In this document: piece by piece, positions 57,112-64,000 of the stretch
Layout: each line of letters starts with the position of its first letter
Numbering within the stretch: position 1 is the stretch's first letter
NCBI RefSeq assembly: GCF_000317305.3
Contig: NC_023036.2
Location: forward strand, 2,046,001 to 2,110,000
DNA from: Mycolicibacterium neoaurum VKM Ac-1815D
GTDB lineage: Bacteria > Actinomycetota > Actinomycetes > Mycobacteriales > Mycobacteriaceae
Reading direction: 5' to 3'
Length of the DNA: 64,000 nt
The notes under the pieces: generated by a model
The model's input: only the letters and a program-made list of their open reading frames with translations
Databases searched by the model: none
Told to the model about the DNA's origin: nothing
Translations under genes and position numbers: made by a program

Positions 57112-57584
57112 ACGCCCACACCCACAACCGGCCCGTCCGAACCACACTCATGCTGGCCGTCGCCGCGTTGTCGGCGGCGGTGCTCGGCTCGCCGTCGGCG
57201 CAGGCCGATGCCACCGACGAGTACCCCATCCCCAGCAAGCAGATCGAAACCCAGTGTGACGCCGAGCAGTATCTGGCCGCGGCACGCGACACCAGCCCGA
57301 TCTACTTCGAGCGGTACATGTTGGACAAGAGCAACCGGCCCCTCGATGTGCAGCAGATGGCCGTCGACCGCATCCATTGGTTCTATTCACTCGATGCCGC
57401 GGGACGCCGCCAGTACTCCGAGGACACCGCCACCAACATCTACTACGAGCAGGTGGCCACCCGCTGGGGCAACTGGGCCAAGGTGTTCTTCAACAACAAG
57501 GGCGTGGTGGCCAAGGCCGCCGCGGTGTGCATGAACTACCCGCGCGGTGACATGTCCGTGTGGGCCTGGCCCGTCGCCCGTTGA
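57108..57584 (+). CDS. Secreted DUF5078-like protein
   Basis: The 158-residue protein has a signal peptide (helix LMLAVAALSAAVLGSPSAQA, about residues 13-33) and a mature domain with DEYPIPSKQIETQCDAEQYLAA, FERYMLDKSNRPLDV and RIHWFYSLDAAGRRQYSED, which I associate with the mycobacterial DUF5078 group. Two Cys (QCDAE, VCMNYP) could form a disulfide. It is last in the mmpS-mmpL operon. Function is unknown; a link to the exporter is inferred from the operon. Confidence 0.72.
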   Translation: MNAHTHNRPVRTTLMLAVAALSAAVLGSPSAQADATDEYPIPSKQIETQCDAEQYLAAARDTSPIYFERYMLDKSNRPLDVQQMAVDRIHWFYSLDAAGRRQYSEDTATNIYYEQVATRWGNWAKVFFNNKGVVAKAAAVCMNYPRGDMSVWAWPVAR

Positions 57585-57590
57585 CCCGAT

Positions 57591-57639
57591 GATTTCGGCG
57601 CGCTCGCGCTCGCGCAGCGATCGTCAGCGCGCCGAAATC
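57591..57639. terminator. Bidirectional terminator hairpin
   Basis: Perfect 14-base arms GATTTCGGCGCGCT at 57591-57604 and AGCGCGCCGAAATC at 57626-57639 flank a 21-base loop. It separates the convergent mmpS-mmpL operon and a TetR gene and overlaps the last base of that gene. Confidence 0.8.
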
Positions 57640-58279
57640 ACTGGGTAGGGGAGTGTGCGAGCCCGCGGAACAGCGCCACACACATCTCGGCGGCCACCGC
57701 GGCCAACTCCGCGGGCGCCAGTTGCGGATCGGACAACCAGTCCTCGATCAGCTGGTTGACCCCGCCGACGATGAAGAGCGCGCCGCGGCGCAACTCGGCC
57801 GGTCCGGGCACCTCGCCGTCGAGGACGTCGGGCGCCCGCAGGGTCACCTCGTCGGTGATGAGATCCAGGATCTTGCCGCGGTGTTCGGTCAGGCCGGGCA
57901 CGGTGCTGACGTCCCCGGTGGAGATCCGATGCACGTGCGGGTCGGCGGCAATGATCTCCAGGAACGCCGTCAAGGCCGAGCGCAGTTTGTCGGCCAGCGT
58001 GCCGGGATCGCCCACACCCGCCGCGACCATCGCGGCCAACAGTTGATCGCGCACATCATCGGCCACCGCGAAGATCAATGCCTCGCGGTTGTCGAACTGC
58101 TCATAGAAGTACCGGGTGATCAGCCCGGCCTGGGCGCACACGCCGCGGACGGTGACTTCCGCCACCCCGGATTCGCCCCAGAGTTGGCGGCCCGCGGCGA
58201 GCAGGCGGCGTCTGCGATCGGCGCGACGGTCGGTTGCGCTGATCCCGCCGTAATCCCGCTCCACCTTCGCGCGGTTCAT
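57638..58279 (-). CDS. TetR-family regulator next to a DUF2236 oxygenase gene
   Basis: The 213-residue regulator has a TetR-type helix-turn-helix near its N-terminus (RRRLLAAGRQLWGESGVAEVTVRGVCAQAG split, then ITRYFYEQFDNREALIF). The ligand domain is helical and family-typical. An ATG three codons upstream is possible; the one used gives MNRAKVERDYGG. It diverges from the DUF2236 gene with about 70 bases between, so it probably controls that gene and itself. No clear palindromic operator was recognised. Confidence 0.85.
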   Translation of the reverse strand: MNRAKVERDYGGISATDRRADRRRRLLAAGRQLWGESGVAEVTVRGVCAQAGLITRYFYEQFDNREALIFAVADDVRDQLLAAMVAAGVGDPGTLADKLRSALTAFLEIIAADPHVHRISTGDVSTVPGLTEHRGKILDLITDEVTLRAPDVLDGEVPGPAELRRGALFIVGGVNQLIEDWLSDPQLAPAELAAVAAEMCVALFRGLAHSPTQ

Positions 58280-58349
58280 TGACAGCACCCTACCCGCGCC
58301 CTAAATTCGGACGACGCATGTAATCCAAAGTGTGTAGAACGGAGCCGAG

Positions 58350-59564
58350 ATGAGCGTGCCGACGCGACACCCGCACCGTCCGGGTGCGGTACCTGGCGCT
58401 ATCCGACTGCTTGCCGGCCTCCTCGGACTCGACCAACCCGATCACGACCAGTGGCGCAGGCTGGGTGAGCGGCTGACCGTCGGTGACGAGGCCGCCGACC
58501 GACTGGTCGAGTGGATGCTGCAAGCCGGTATGGCGGAAACGCGGCCGCTGTTCGAGCGCGCGCTGGCCCAGGGGATCGCCGGGGTCCCGGACGCGCCGGC
58601 GCCGCTGCGCGAGTTCTTCGACATTGTGGAGACGGTGCCCGATTGGGTCGACTGGAAGCTGATCCGGCGCGGCGAACGGGCCATGCGCCGCGGCGGTGCC
58701 GACGGCATGTATATCGCGCGTGATGTCTCACTGCTGGGTGGATACCAGTTCTCCGGGTTCAACAAGACCCTGGTGCGCACGGGCGCCCTTGAGAAGGGGT
58801 CGAACAAGCGATTCGCCGAGACGATGCAGTGGGCGATGGACGTCATCTCCGAAAACGGTATGGACCCCGGCGGTGTCGGCTACCGATCGACCCTGCGGGT
58901 TCGTCTGATCCATGCGATGGTGCGGCGCCACGTGGCGGCCATGCCCGACTGGCGCGGCGCGGAATGGGGTCTGCCCATCAACCAGACCGATATGGCGGCG
59001 ACATTGGTCGGCGCCCTGATCGCGCCCTCTGCGGGCGGAATCGGTATGGGCCTGCTGTTGTCCCCGGGCGACTATGCCGGCATCGCACACCTGACCCGCT
59101 ACGTCGGATGGCTCATCGGGGTCGACGACGAATGGTTGCCGTGCGATTACCGCGATGGCATCCGGGTGCTGTTCCACACGTTGACGGCGCTGGCGCAACC
59201 CGACGAGTCCACCAGGGCGCTGGCGGTGCCGATGGCCCAGGATCCGATGGGGTGGCACTACGAGAATCTCAGCGGTATCCGCCGTAGGGTGGCCCGGGCG
59301 CAGCACCTGTCGGTGACGAGCGCCTTCCTGGGACCGCGGGCCATGCGCGCGCTGGGCCTGCCGGCCCATGTGCTGCCGTGGTACCCGGCGTTGCGTCTAC
59401 CGGTCAATATGCTGCGCAGCCTGCGGGTGCTGGTGCGGCCCGCGCTGGCCGATGCCGATGCCGCCCGGGGTGATCGAGAGCAGAAGGCGTTACTTCACAC
59501 GATGATCGGCGATGCCCAGGCTCGGATCGGCGATTCCGCCGCGCACGTGGTGCAGGTCGCCTGA
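58350..59564 (+). CDS. DUF2236 oxygenase-like protein (MpaB / latex-clearing protein superfamily)
   Basis: The 404-residue helical protein contains FNKTLVRTGALEKGSNKRFAE split over residues about 136-157, STLRVRLIHAMVRRHV with Arg and His that bind heme in Lcp relatives, and GLPINQTDMAATLV and YVGWLIGVDDEWLP, all DUF2236 features. Family members include rubber oxygenase Lcp and fungal MpaB. Mycobacteria carry many copies of unknown substrate. ATG follows a GGAG Shine-Dalgarno sequence. Control by the divergent TetR protein is likely. Confidence 0.85.
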   Translation: MSVPTRHPHRPGAVPGAIRLLAGLLGLDQPDHDQWRRLGERLTVGDEAADRLVEWMLQAGMAETRPLFERALAQGIAGVPDAPAPLREFFDIVETVPDWVDWKLIRRGERAMRRGGADGMYIARDVSLLGGYQFSGFNKTLVRTGALEKGSNKRFAETMQWAMDVISENGMDPGGVGYRSTLRVRLIHAMVRRHVAAMPDWRGAEWGLPINQTDMAATLVGALIAPSAGGIGMGLLLSPGDYAGIAHLTRYVGWLIGVDDEWLPCDYRDGIRVLFHTLTALAQPDESTRALAVPMAQDPMGWHYENLSGIRRRVARAQHLSVTSAFLGPRAMRALGLPAHVLPWYPALRLPVNMLRSLRVLVRPALADADAARGDREQKALLHTMIGDAQARIGDSAAHVVQVA

Positions 59565-59704
59565 ATCCGAGCCTTTACTGACGCGGGCGAATATTCGCCG
59601 AAGCGCTGGTGAGGGTGCGTGAGCAGGTGGTACCGAAAAGTACCGGTTGCGGGCGGTGGCGAGGCCGCCGGTGCCATGGGCGGCATGTAGCGTTGTGACC
59701 GATA

Positions 59705-59723
59705 TAAGGGTAGGTTAACCTAC
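59705..59723. promoter_or_regulatory. IdeR-like iron box before the panD-hydroxylase operon
   Basis: TAAGGGTAGGTTAACCTAC matches the IdeR consensus TWAGGTWAGSCTWACCTWA at 16 of 19 positions. It lies 61-79 bases before the panD start. The internal TAGGTT could serve as -10, so bound IdeR would block RNA polymerase and turn the operon off in high iron. Confidence 0.82.
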
Positions 59724-59783
59724 GCTTGAACGCAGATCCGTAGGTCTGCGGGGAGTCGAACTCAATAAGTGATGGAGGGACTT

Positions 59784-60191
59784 GTGTTCCGAACCATGTT
59801 GGGGGGCAAGGTGCATCGCGCCACTGTCACCCAAGCTGACCTGCACTACGTCGGTTCGATCACCATCGACCAGGATCTCATGCGGGCGGCGGACATCCTG
59901 GACGGCGAGCAGGTCGACGTCGTCGATATCACCAACGGAGCGCGCCTGACCACCTATGCGATAACCGGCGCGGCCGGCTCGGGCGTCATCGGAATCAACG
60001 GTGCCGCAGCACATCTGGTGCACCCGGGTGATCTCGTGATCATTCTCACCTACCGCACGGTCGAGGAAAGCGAGCTCGGCGAACACATTCCGCGGGTTGT
60101 CCACGTCGACGGCGACAACCGGATCGTCGCGCTGGGCAGCGATCCGTCCGAGCCGGTGCCCGGGGCTGTCGACCAGCTCACGGGAGCCTGA
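59784..60191 (+). CDS. panD: Aspartate 1-decarboxylase (pyruvoyl enzyme), in a siderophore-type locus
   Basis: The 135-residue proenzyme makes beta-alanine from aspartate. It self-cleaves between Gly24 and Ser25 in HYVGSITID to form the pyruvoyl group; [17 protein letters not shown] and [17 protein letters not shown] complete the active site. GTG at 59784 is chosen because GGAGGG lies just before it and because it puts the cleavage site exactly at residues 24-25; in-frame GTG and ATG a few codons upstream lie inside that Shine-Dalgarno sequence. It has an IdeR-like box upstream and is coupled by one base to an N-hydroxylase gene. It is not in the usual panC context, so beta-alanine for a siderophore is likely. 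Confidence 0.93.
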   Translation: MFRTMLGGKVHRATVTQADLHYVGSITIDQDLMRAADILDGEQVDVVDITNGARLTTYAITGAAGSGVIGINGAAAHLVHPGDLVIILTYRTVEESELGEHIPRVVHVDGDNRIVALGSDPSEPVPGAVDQLTGA

Positions 60192-61528
60192 TGTCCAGCA
60201 CCGCCGTGAACGGCACCAGCGCCAACGGTGGCCGGCGGGTTCTCGATGTCGTCGGCGTGGGCTTCGGCCCGTCCAACCTGGGCCTGGCCATCGCGATCGA
60301 GGAGTTCAACGAACAACGGCCCGCAGCCGGGCGGATCACTGCCGAGTTCGTCGAGGCGAAGCCCCGATTCGGTTGGCACACCGGGATGCTCATCCCCGGC
60401 ACTACCATGCAGATCTCCTTCCTCAAGGATCTCGCCAGTCAACGCAACGTGCAGAGCCGATACACGTTCCTGAGCTATGTGACCGATCGCGGGCGTCTCA
60501 ACGACTTCATCAACCACCAGACCTTCTTCCCGACGCGCTTGGAGTTCCACGATTATCTGGAGTGGGCCGCCGAACGGGTGGCGGCAACGGTGCGCTACGG
60601 CACCAGGGCGCTCGCCGTGCGCGATGAGGGACACTGTCTGGCAATCGATGTCGAGCATGTCGAGACGTCGCGTCGGGAAACCCTGCTGGCCAGGACGGTC
60701 GTGCTGGCGGGCGGCCTGAAGCCGCATCTGCCGCGCGGTGTCACCGAAACCGCGCGCCAGTTCCACAACCACGAATTGCTGACCAAGATCAAGGATGTCC
60801 CGTCGACCGCCCACGATCGATTCGTCGTGGTGGGTGCGGGTCAGAGCGCCGCGGAAGTCACCGACTACCTGCACTCCACGTATCCCGACGCGGAGGTTCA
60901 CGGGGTCTTCGCCAAGTACGGATACAGTCCGGCCGACGACAGTCCCTACGCCAACCGGATCTTCGATCCCGCCGCGGTGGACGACTTCTACGCCGCGGAA
61001 ACATCTGTGCGGCAACGCCTGATCGACTATCACCGGTCGACCAACTACTCCTGCGTGGATCTGCCTCTGATCGAGGACCTGTACACCAAGGAGTATGCCG
61101 AGCGCGTCGCCGGTCGTCGACGACTGTTCTTCCGCGGCGCGTCGGAGGTGCGACAAGCCGTCGAAAGTGACAGCGGTGTGCAGGTGACGATCGAGCATCT
61201 GCCGACCCGCTCGGTCGATGTGTTGGACTGCGATGCCGTGGTCTACGCCACCGGCTTCATCCCGATGCCGCTTCCCGACATGCTCGGTGAGCTGTACGAT
61301 CTCGCGCGATTCGGGCCCGATCGACCCGAGCTGACCCGCGATTACCGACTCGAGGTCAGCAGGCAGATATCCGGCGCCATCTACCTGCAGGGCGGTACCG
61401 AACATACGCACGGCCTCAGTTCGTCGCTGCTGTCCAACATCGCGGTACGCAGCGGTGAGATCGTGAGCTCCATCGCCGAGCATGTCGGACTGGCCGAGCG
61501 GACCCCCGAACTGGCGGTCGGCCACTGA
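60191..61528 (+). CDS. L-ornithine/L-lysine N-monooxygenase (siderophore hydroxylase)
   Basis: The 445-residue flavin monooxygenase adds a hydroxyl group to the side-chain amine of ornithine or lysine for hydroxamate siderophores. VGVGFGPSNLGLAIA binds FAD, FLKDLASQRNVQSRYTFLSY is the substrate-side signature, VVVGAGQSAAEVTDYL binds NADPH, and VVYATGFIP closes the family pattern. It resembles MbtG and ornithine hydroxylases alike. The neighbouring panD and ABC exporters favour ornithine and exochelin. Its ATG overlaps the panD stop by one base. Confidence 0.9.
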   Translation: MSSTAVNGTSANGGRRVLDVVGVGFGPSNLGLAIAIEEFNEQRPAAGRITAEFVEAKPRFGWHTGMLIPGTTMQISFLKDLASQRNVQSRYTFLSYVTDRGRLNDFINHQTFFPTRLEFHDYLEWAAERVAATVRYGTRALAVRDEGHCLAIDVEHVETSRRETLLARTVVLAGGLKPHLPRGVTETARQFHNHELLTKIKDVPSTAHDRFVVVGAGQSAAEVTDYLHSTYPDAEVHGVFAKYGYSPADDSPYANRIFDPAAVDDFYAAETSVRQRLIDYHRSTNYSCVDLPLIEDLYTKEYAERVAGRRRLFFRGASEVRQAVESDSGVQVTIEHLPTRSVDVLDCDAVVYATGFIPMPLPDMLGELYDLARFGPDRPELTRDYRLEVSRQISGAIYLQGGTEHTHGLSSSLLSNIAVRSGEIVSSIAEHVGLAERTPELAVGH

Positions 61529-61654
61529 GGTGACCTGCGCGGATCGGTCAGATATATGGGTTGCGTTGCTGCTGTGCAGCTTTGCTAGTGTCGGGACGTT
61601 CGACCGGGCACGCGGCAGGCGCTCCGGAAACGATGCAGGCGCATAGGAGTTTCA

Positions 61655-63412
61655 TTGTCGGGCAATCCGTTGGACGACTCGAGCTCCGATGTCACCCCCG
61701 GAGACGGTGGCGGGCGGACCCGGACCGGGGCCGCCATCCTGTGGCGCACCGTCACCCGTAACGCGCGCAGGCTGACCAGCGGGTCATTGCTGATCTGCGG
61801 CCATCAGCTCTGCGAGGCAATGGTTCCGGTACTCATCGGTGTGCTCGTCGATCGCGCCGTCAAACCCGGCGACGCCACGCAGTTGGTCATCTGGATCGGT
61901 GTCCTGGCGGCGCTGTTCGCCGTGCTGACCTCGTGCTACCGCTTCGGTGCTCGACACCTGATGCGCGCGATCGCCACTGAGGGACACCAGCTGCGCATCG
62001 ACCTGGCGGCCAGGATCCTGGACCCACGGCGCCTGCGGACCTCGCAGCGCTCCGGTGAACTCCTGTCGATCGCCAGCACCGACGCCGACAACGTGTCCTA
62101 CCTGCTGGACTACATCCCGCGGATCGCCGGTGCCATCACCGCCATCGTGGTGTGTGCCACGGTGCTGCTGACCATCGACGTGCCGCTCGGTCTCGCGGTG
62201 TTGATCGGCACACCGGTGATCCTGTTCGCGTTGCAGTTCGGCGGACCGGTGATCACCCGGCGAGTCGCCGAACAACAGGAGGCCGCCGGTGAGGCCACCG
62301 CGATGTCGGCCGATCTGGTTGCCGGTCTGCGGCCGCTGCGCGGTATCGGTGCCGAACACGCCGCTGCCGCGCGCTACCGCACCGTCAGCCGGGATGCCCT
62401 GCGCGCCAGCATCAGAGCGGCGCGCGCCCAGGGTGTGTATCTCGGCTTCTCCAGCGTGCTGAGCTCACTGTTGGCGGTCGGGATCGCGGTGCTGGCCGGC
62501 TGGCTGGCGCTGCGGGGGAGCATCACCGTCGGACAGCTCATCACCGTGATCGGACTCGCCCAATTCCTGCTCGAACCATTCGGCACGATGGCCGAGGCCC
62601 CGAGCTGGATCGCCGAGGCGCGCGCCTCGGCTGAACGTGTCGGCTGGATCGAGGACGCCACGTTCGCATTGACACCCGGTGCAACGACCCTCGATGGAGC
62701 TGCACCGCACGGCATCGCGCTCGACCGGGTCGGGTACGGCGGGCTCAGGGATATCAGCTTGACGGTGGCACCGGGACAGTTCGTCGGGGTGGTCACGACC
62801 AGGTCGAGTGACGCGGAGGCTCTGGTCGGCGTGCTGTCCGGCCGTGTCGCACGCGAGGAGTACACCGGCCAGATCCGGGTCGCTGGTGTGCCTCTGGAAG
62901 ATCTCGGTCTCGACGAGGCGCGCCGCGCCCTGCTGGTCGAACCACACCGGACCGACCTGTTCACCGGTTCGGTGCGCAGTAATCTCGGTGCTGGGCGAGA
63001 TCCGGATGTCCTCGCCGGTGCGCTGCACGCGTCGAATGCGGTGGATGTCATCGATGCCCACCCCGACGGCCTCGACCACATCGTGACCGAACGCGGCTCC
63101 AGTCTTTCGGGTGGTCAGCGCCAGCGGCTGACGCTGGCGCGCGCCTTGCTGCGGGCAGCGCCGGTGCTCGTGCTACATGAACCCACGACGGCGGTGGACG
63201 CGGTCACCGAAGATGCGGTGGCACAAGGGATCGCGGGCCTGCGCCACGGACCGGACGCAGAAGGCTTCGCCACCGTCATCGTGACGTGCAGTCCGGCCCT
63301 GTTGGCGGTGTCCGACCGCGTCGTGCTCGTCGACGACGGCCGGGTGACGCTCGAGGGCACCCACGAGGATCTGATGCTTCGTCCGGAGTATCGATCGGCG
63401 GTGTTGCGATGA
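61655..63412 (+). CDS. Half ABC exporter (TMD-NBD) with degenerate ATPase site
   Basis: The 585-residue protein has an N-terminal six-helix type I exporter domain (about 30-320) and a nucleotide-binding domain. The signature LSGGQ (484-488) is intact, but Walker A is replaced by TTRSSDAEA (381-389) without the Gly-Lys-Ser/Thr core; Walker B reads LVLHEP with His508 in place of Asp while Glu509 is kept; the H-loop His is missing (VTCSPALLAVSD). It must act as the inactive half of a heterodimer with the next gene. TTG start follows AGGAG at 6 bases. ATGA overlaps the partner gene. Confidence 0.88.
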   Translation: MSGNPLDDSSSDVTPGDGGGRTRTGAAILWRTVTRNARRLTSGSLLICGHQLCEAMVPVLIGVLVDRAVKPGDATQLVIWIGVLAALFAVLTSCYRFGARHLMRAIATEGHQLRIDLAARILDPRRLRTSQRSGELLSIASTDADNVSYLLDYIPRIAGAITAIVVCATVLLTIDVPLGLAVLIGTPVILFALQFGGPVITRRVAEQQEAAGEATAMSADLVAGLRPLRGIGAEHAAAARYRTVSRDALRASIRAARAQGVYLGFSSVLSSLLAVGIAVLAGWLALRGSITVGQLITVIGLAQFLLEPFGTMAEAPSWIAEARASAERVGWIEDATFALTPGATTLDGAAPHGIALDRVGYGGLRDISLTVAPGQFVGVVTTRSSDAEALVGVLSGRVAREEYTGQIRVAGVPLEDLGLDEARRALLVEPHRTDLFTGSVRSNLGAGRDPDVLAGALHASNAVDVIDAHPDGLDHIVTERGSSLSGGQRQRLTLARALLRAAPVLVLHEPTTAVDAVTEDAVAQGIAGLRHGPDAEGFATVIVTCSPALLAVSDRVVLVDDGRVTLEGTHEDLMLRPEYRSAVLR

Positions 63413-64000
63413 GCGCCGATATTCTGCCCGTCGCAAGCGGTCGCGCGACGTGGCGATGGTTGCGCCACGAACTCCGCGGTCGCCCAGGGGTACTCGTGGG
63501 CACGGTGTTGGTCGGAATCCTCGCCGCGGGGGCCGCGGTCTTGCCGGTGTACGTGCTCGGCGCTCTCGTCGACCGGATCATCGACGGTTCACCGTCCTCG
63601 GTCATCGTGACCATCGCGGCCGCGCTGGTCGCCGCGGCACTGGTGGGCGGCGCGGCCACGGGTGCGTCGAATTATCTGATCGCCCGGCTCGGTTCGGTGA
63701 TGCTGGCCGATCTGCGTGAGGCGGGTGTGGACCGCGCCCTCGCCCTGCCGACGACCACGGTGGAGCGGGTAGGACGCGGAGATCTGCTGTCGCGGGTCAG
63801 CACCGACGTCGCGACCATCGCCAAGGCCGTCAACGAGGTCATCCCGACGATGTTCTCGGCGCTGATGCTGACGGCGTTGACGCTGGCGTCGATGCTCGGC
63901 GTGGATTGGCGACTGGCCATCGCCGGCGCCGTCTCGATTCCGTTCTACCTGTTGGCATTGCGGTGGTATCTGCCGCGGTCGGCGCCGCGGTACGCCGAGG
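63409..64000 (+). CDS. Partner half ABC exporter, cut by the window end
   Basis: Only the first 197 residues are visible: a basic N-terminus (RATWRWLRHELRGRPG), the first two to four helices of a type I exporter domain, and the coupling-helix segment RVGRGDLLSRVSTDVATIAKAVNEV. The nucleotide-binding domain lies beyond the window. It is translationally coupled to the degenerate half, so the two very likely form one exporter, perhaps for an exochelin-type siderophore. Confidence 0.85.
   Translation, partial: MSADILPVASGRATWRWLRHELRGRPGVLVGTVLVGILAAGAAVLPVYVLGALVDRIIDGSPSSVIVTIAAALVAAALVGGAATGASNYLIARLGSVMLADLREAGVDRALALPTTTVERVGRGDLLSRVSTDVATIAKAVNEVIPTMFSALMLTALTLASMLGVDWRLAIAGAVSIPFYLLALRWYLPRSAPRYAE

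Noticed and set aside
59769..59783. Earlier in-frame GTG/ATG starts for panD
   Set aside because: They lie in the Shine-Dalgarno region and would shift the Gly-Ser cleavage site away from residues 24-25.

Overview
The window is GC-rich actinobacterial DNA that almost certainly comes from a Mycobacterium/Mycolicibacterium-type organism, probably a rapid grower. The reasons are an MmpS-MmpL operon with DUF732 and DUF5078 secreted partners, the mycobactin acyl-chain genes mbtK/L/M/N, two IdeR-like iron boxes, a secreted chorismate mutase of the Rv1885c type, many TANNNT -10 boxes placed about 7 nt before leaderless start codons, and what looks like the start of an exochelin locus. All family names rest on motifs read by eye and on memory of the families; no database search was run.

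Region 1 (1-17.3 kb) is an accessory defence island on the plus strand. A tightly packed operon holds the end of a (probably SNF2) helicase, a 1532-aa adenine methyltransferase of the type IIG/DISARM DrmMI kind, a HhH glycosylase-like protein, a 2126-aa DExH helicase with a DUF1998-type cysteine cluster and a Vsr/DUF559-like nuclease tail, and a UvrD-like helicase with a RelE-like N-terminus. The set resembles DISARM (methylase plus SNF2 plus DUF1998) and Druantia (giant DUF1998 helicase) but fits neither as I know them. It is followed by a glycine-rich membrane protein, a CBS-HEPN protein with a canonical RNxxxH motif and another membrane protein, in DNA of visibly lower GC.

Region 2 (17.3-24.3 kb): a proline-rich mycobacterial membrane protein, a tandem winged-helix protein coupled to a double-ATPase HerA-like protein, a macrodomain hydrolase, an MscS channel, and a Doc-RHH toxin-antitoxin pair with an operator-like direct repeat. 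Region 3 (24.3-34 kb): prfC, a LOG-family hydrolase, YceI, sulfatase, DUF2993/LmeA-like, DUF559/AbiEi-like, D-aminoacylase and chorismate mutase genes, plus a long unexplained hairpin upstream of the aminoacylase. Region 4 (33.5-37.6 kb): an N-acetylglucosamine uptake and catabolism locus (PTS EIIBC, EIIA, nagB, nagA).

Region 5 (38-44.6 kb): patatin, mbtK facing mbtL-mbtM-mbtN under an IdeR-like box, then two crcB fluoride-channel genes behind a clear fluoride riboswitch with a Shine-Dalgarno-sequestering hairpin. Region 6 (44.7-59.6 kb): a large SARP/AAA regulator, hemerythrin, pgm, an MFS exporter, tRNA-Ala(GGC), GNAT, a TetR-controlled mmpS-mmpL operon, and a TetR/DUF2236 pair. Region 7 (59.7-64 kb): an IdeR-like box precedes a second-context panD, an ornithine/lysine N-hydroxylase and two half ABC exporters, one with a degenerate ATPase site. 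This layout fits exochelin synthesis, in which PanD would supply beta-alanine.
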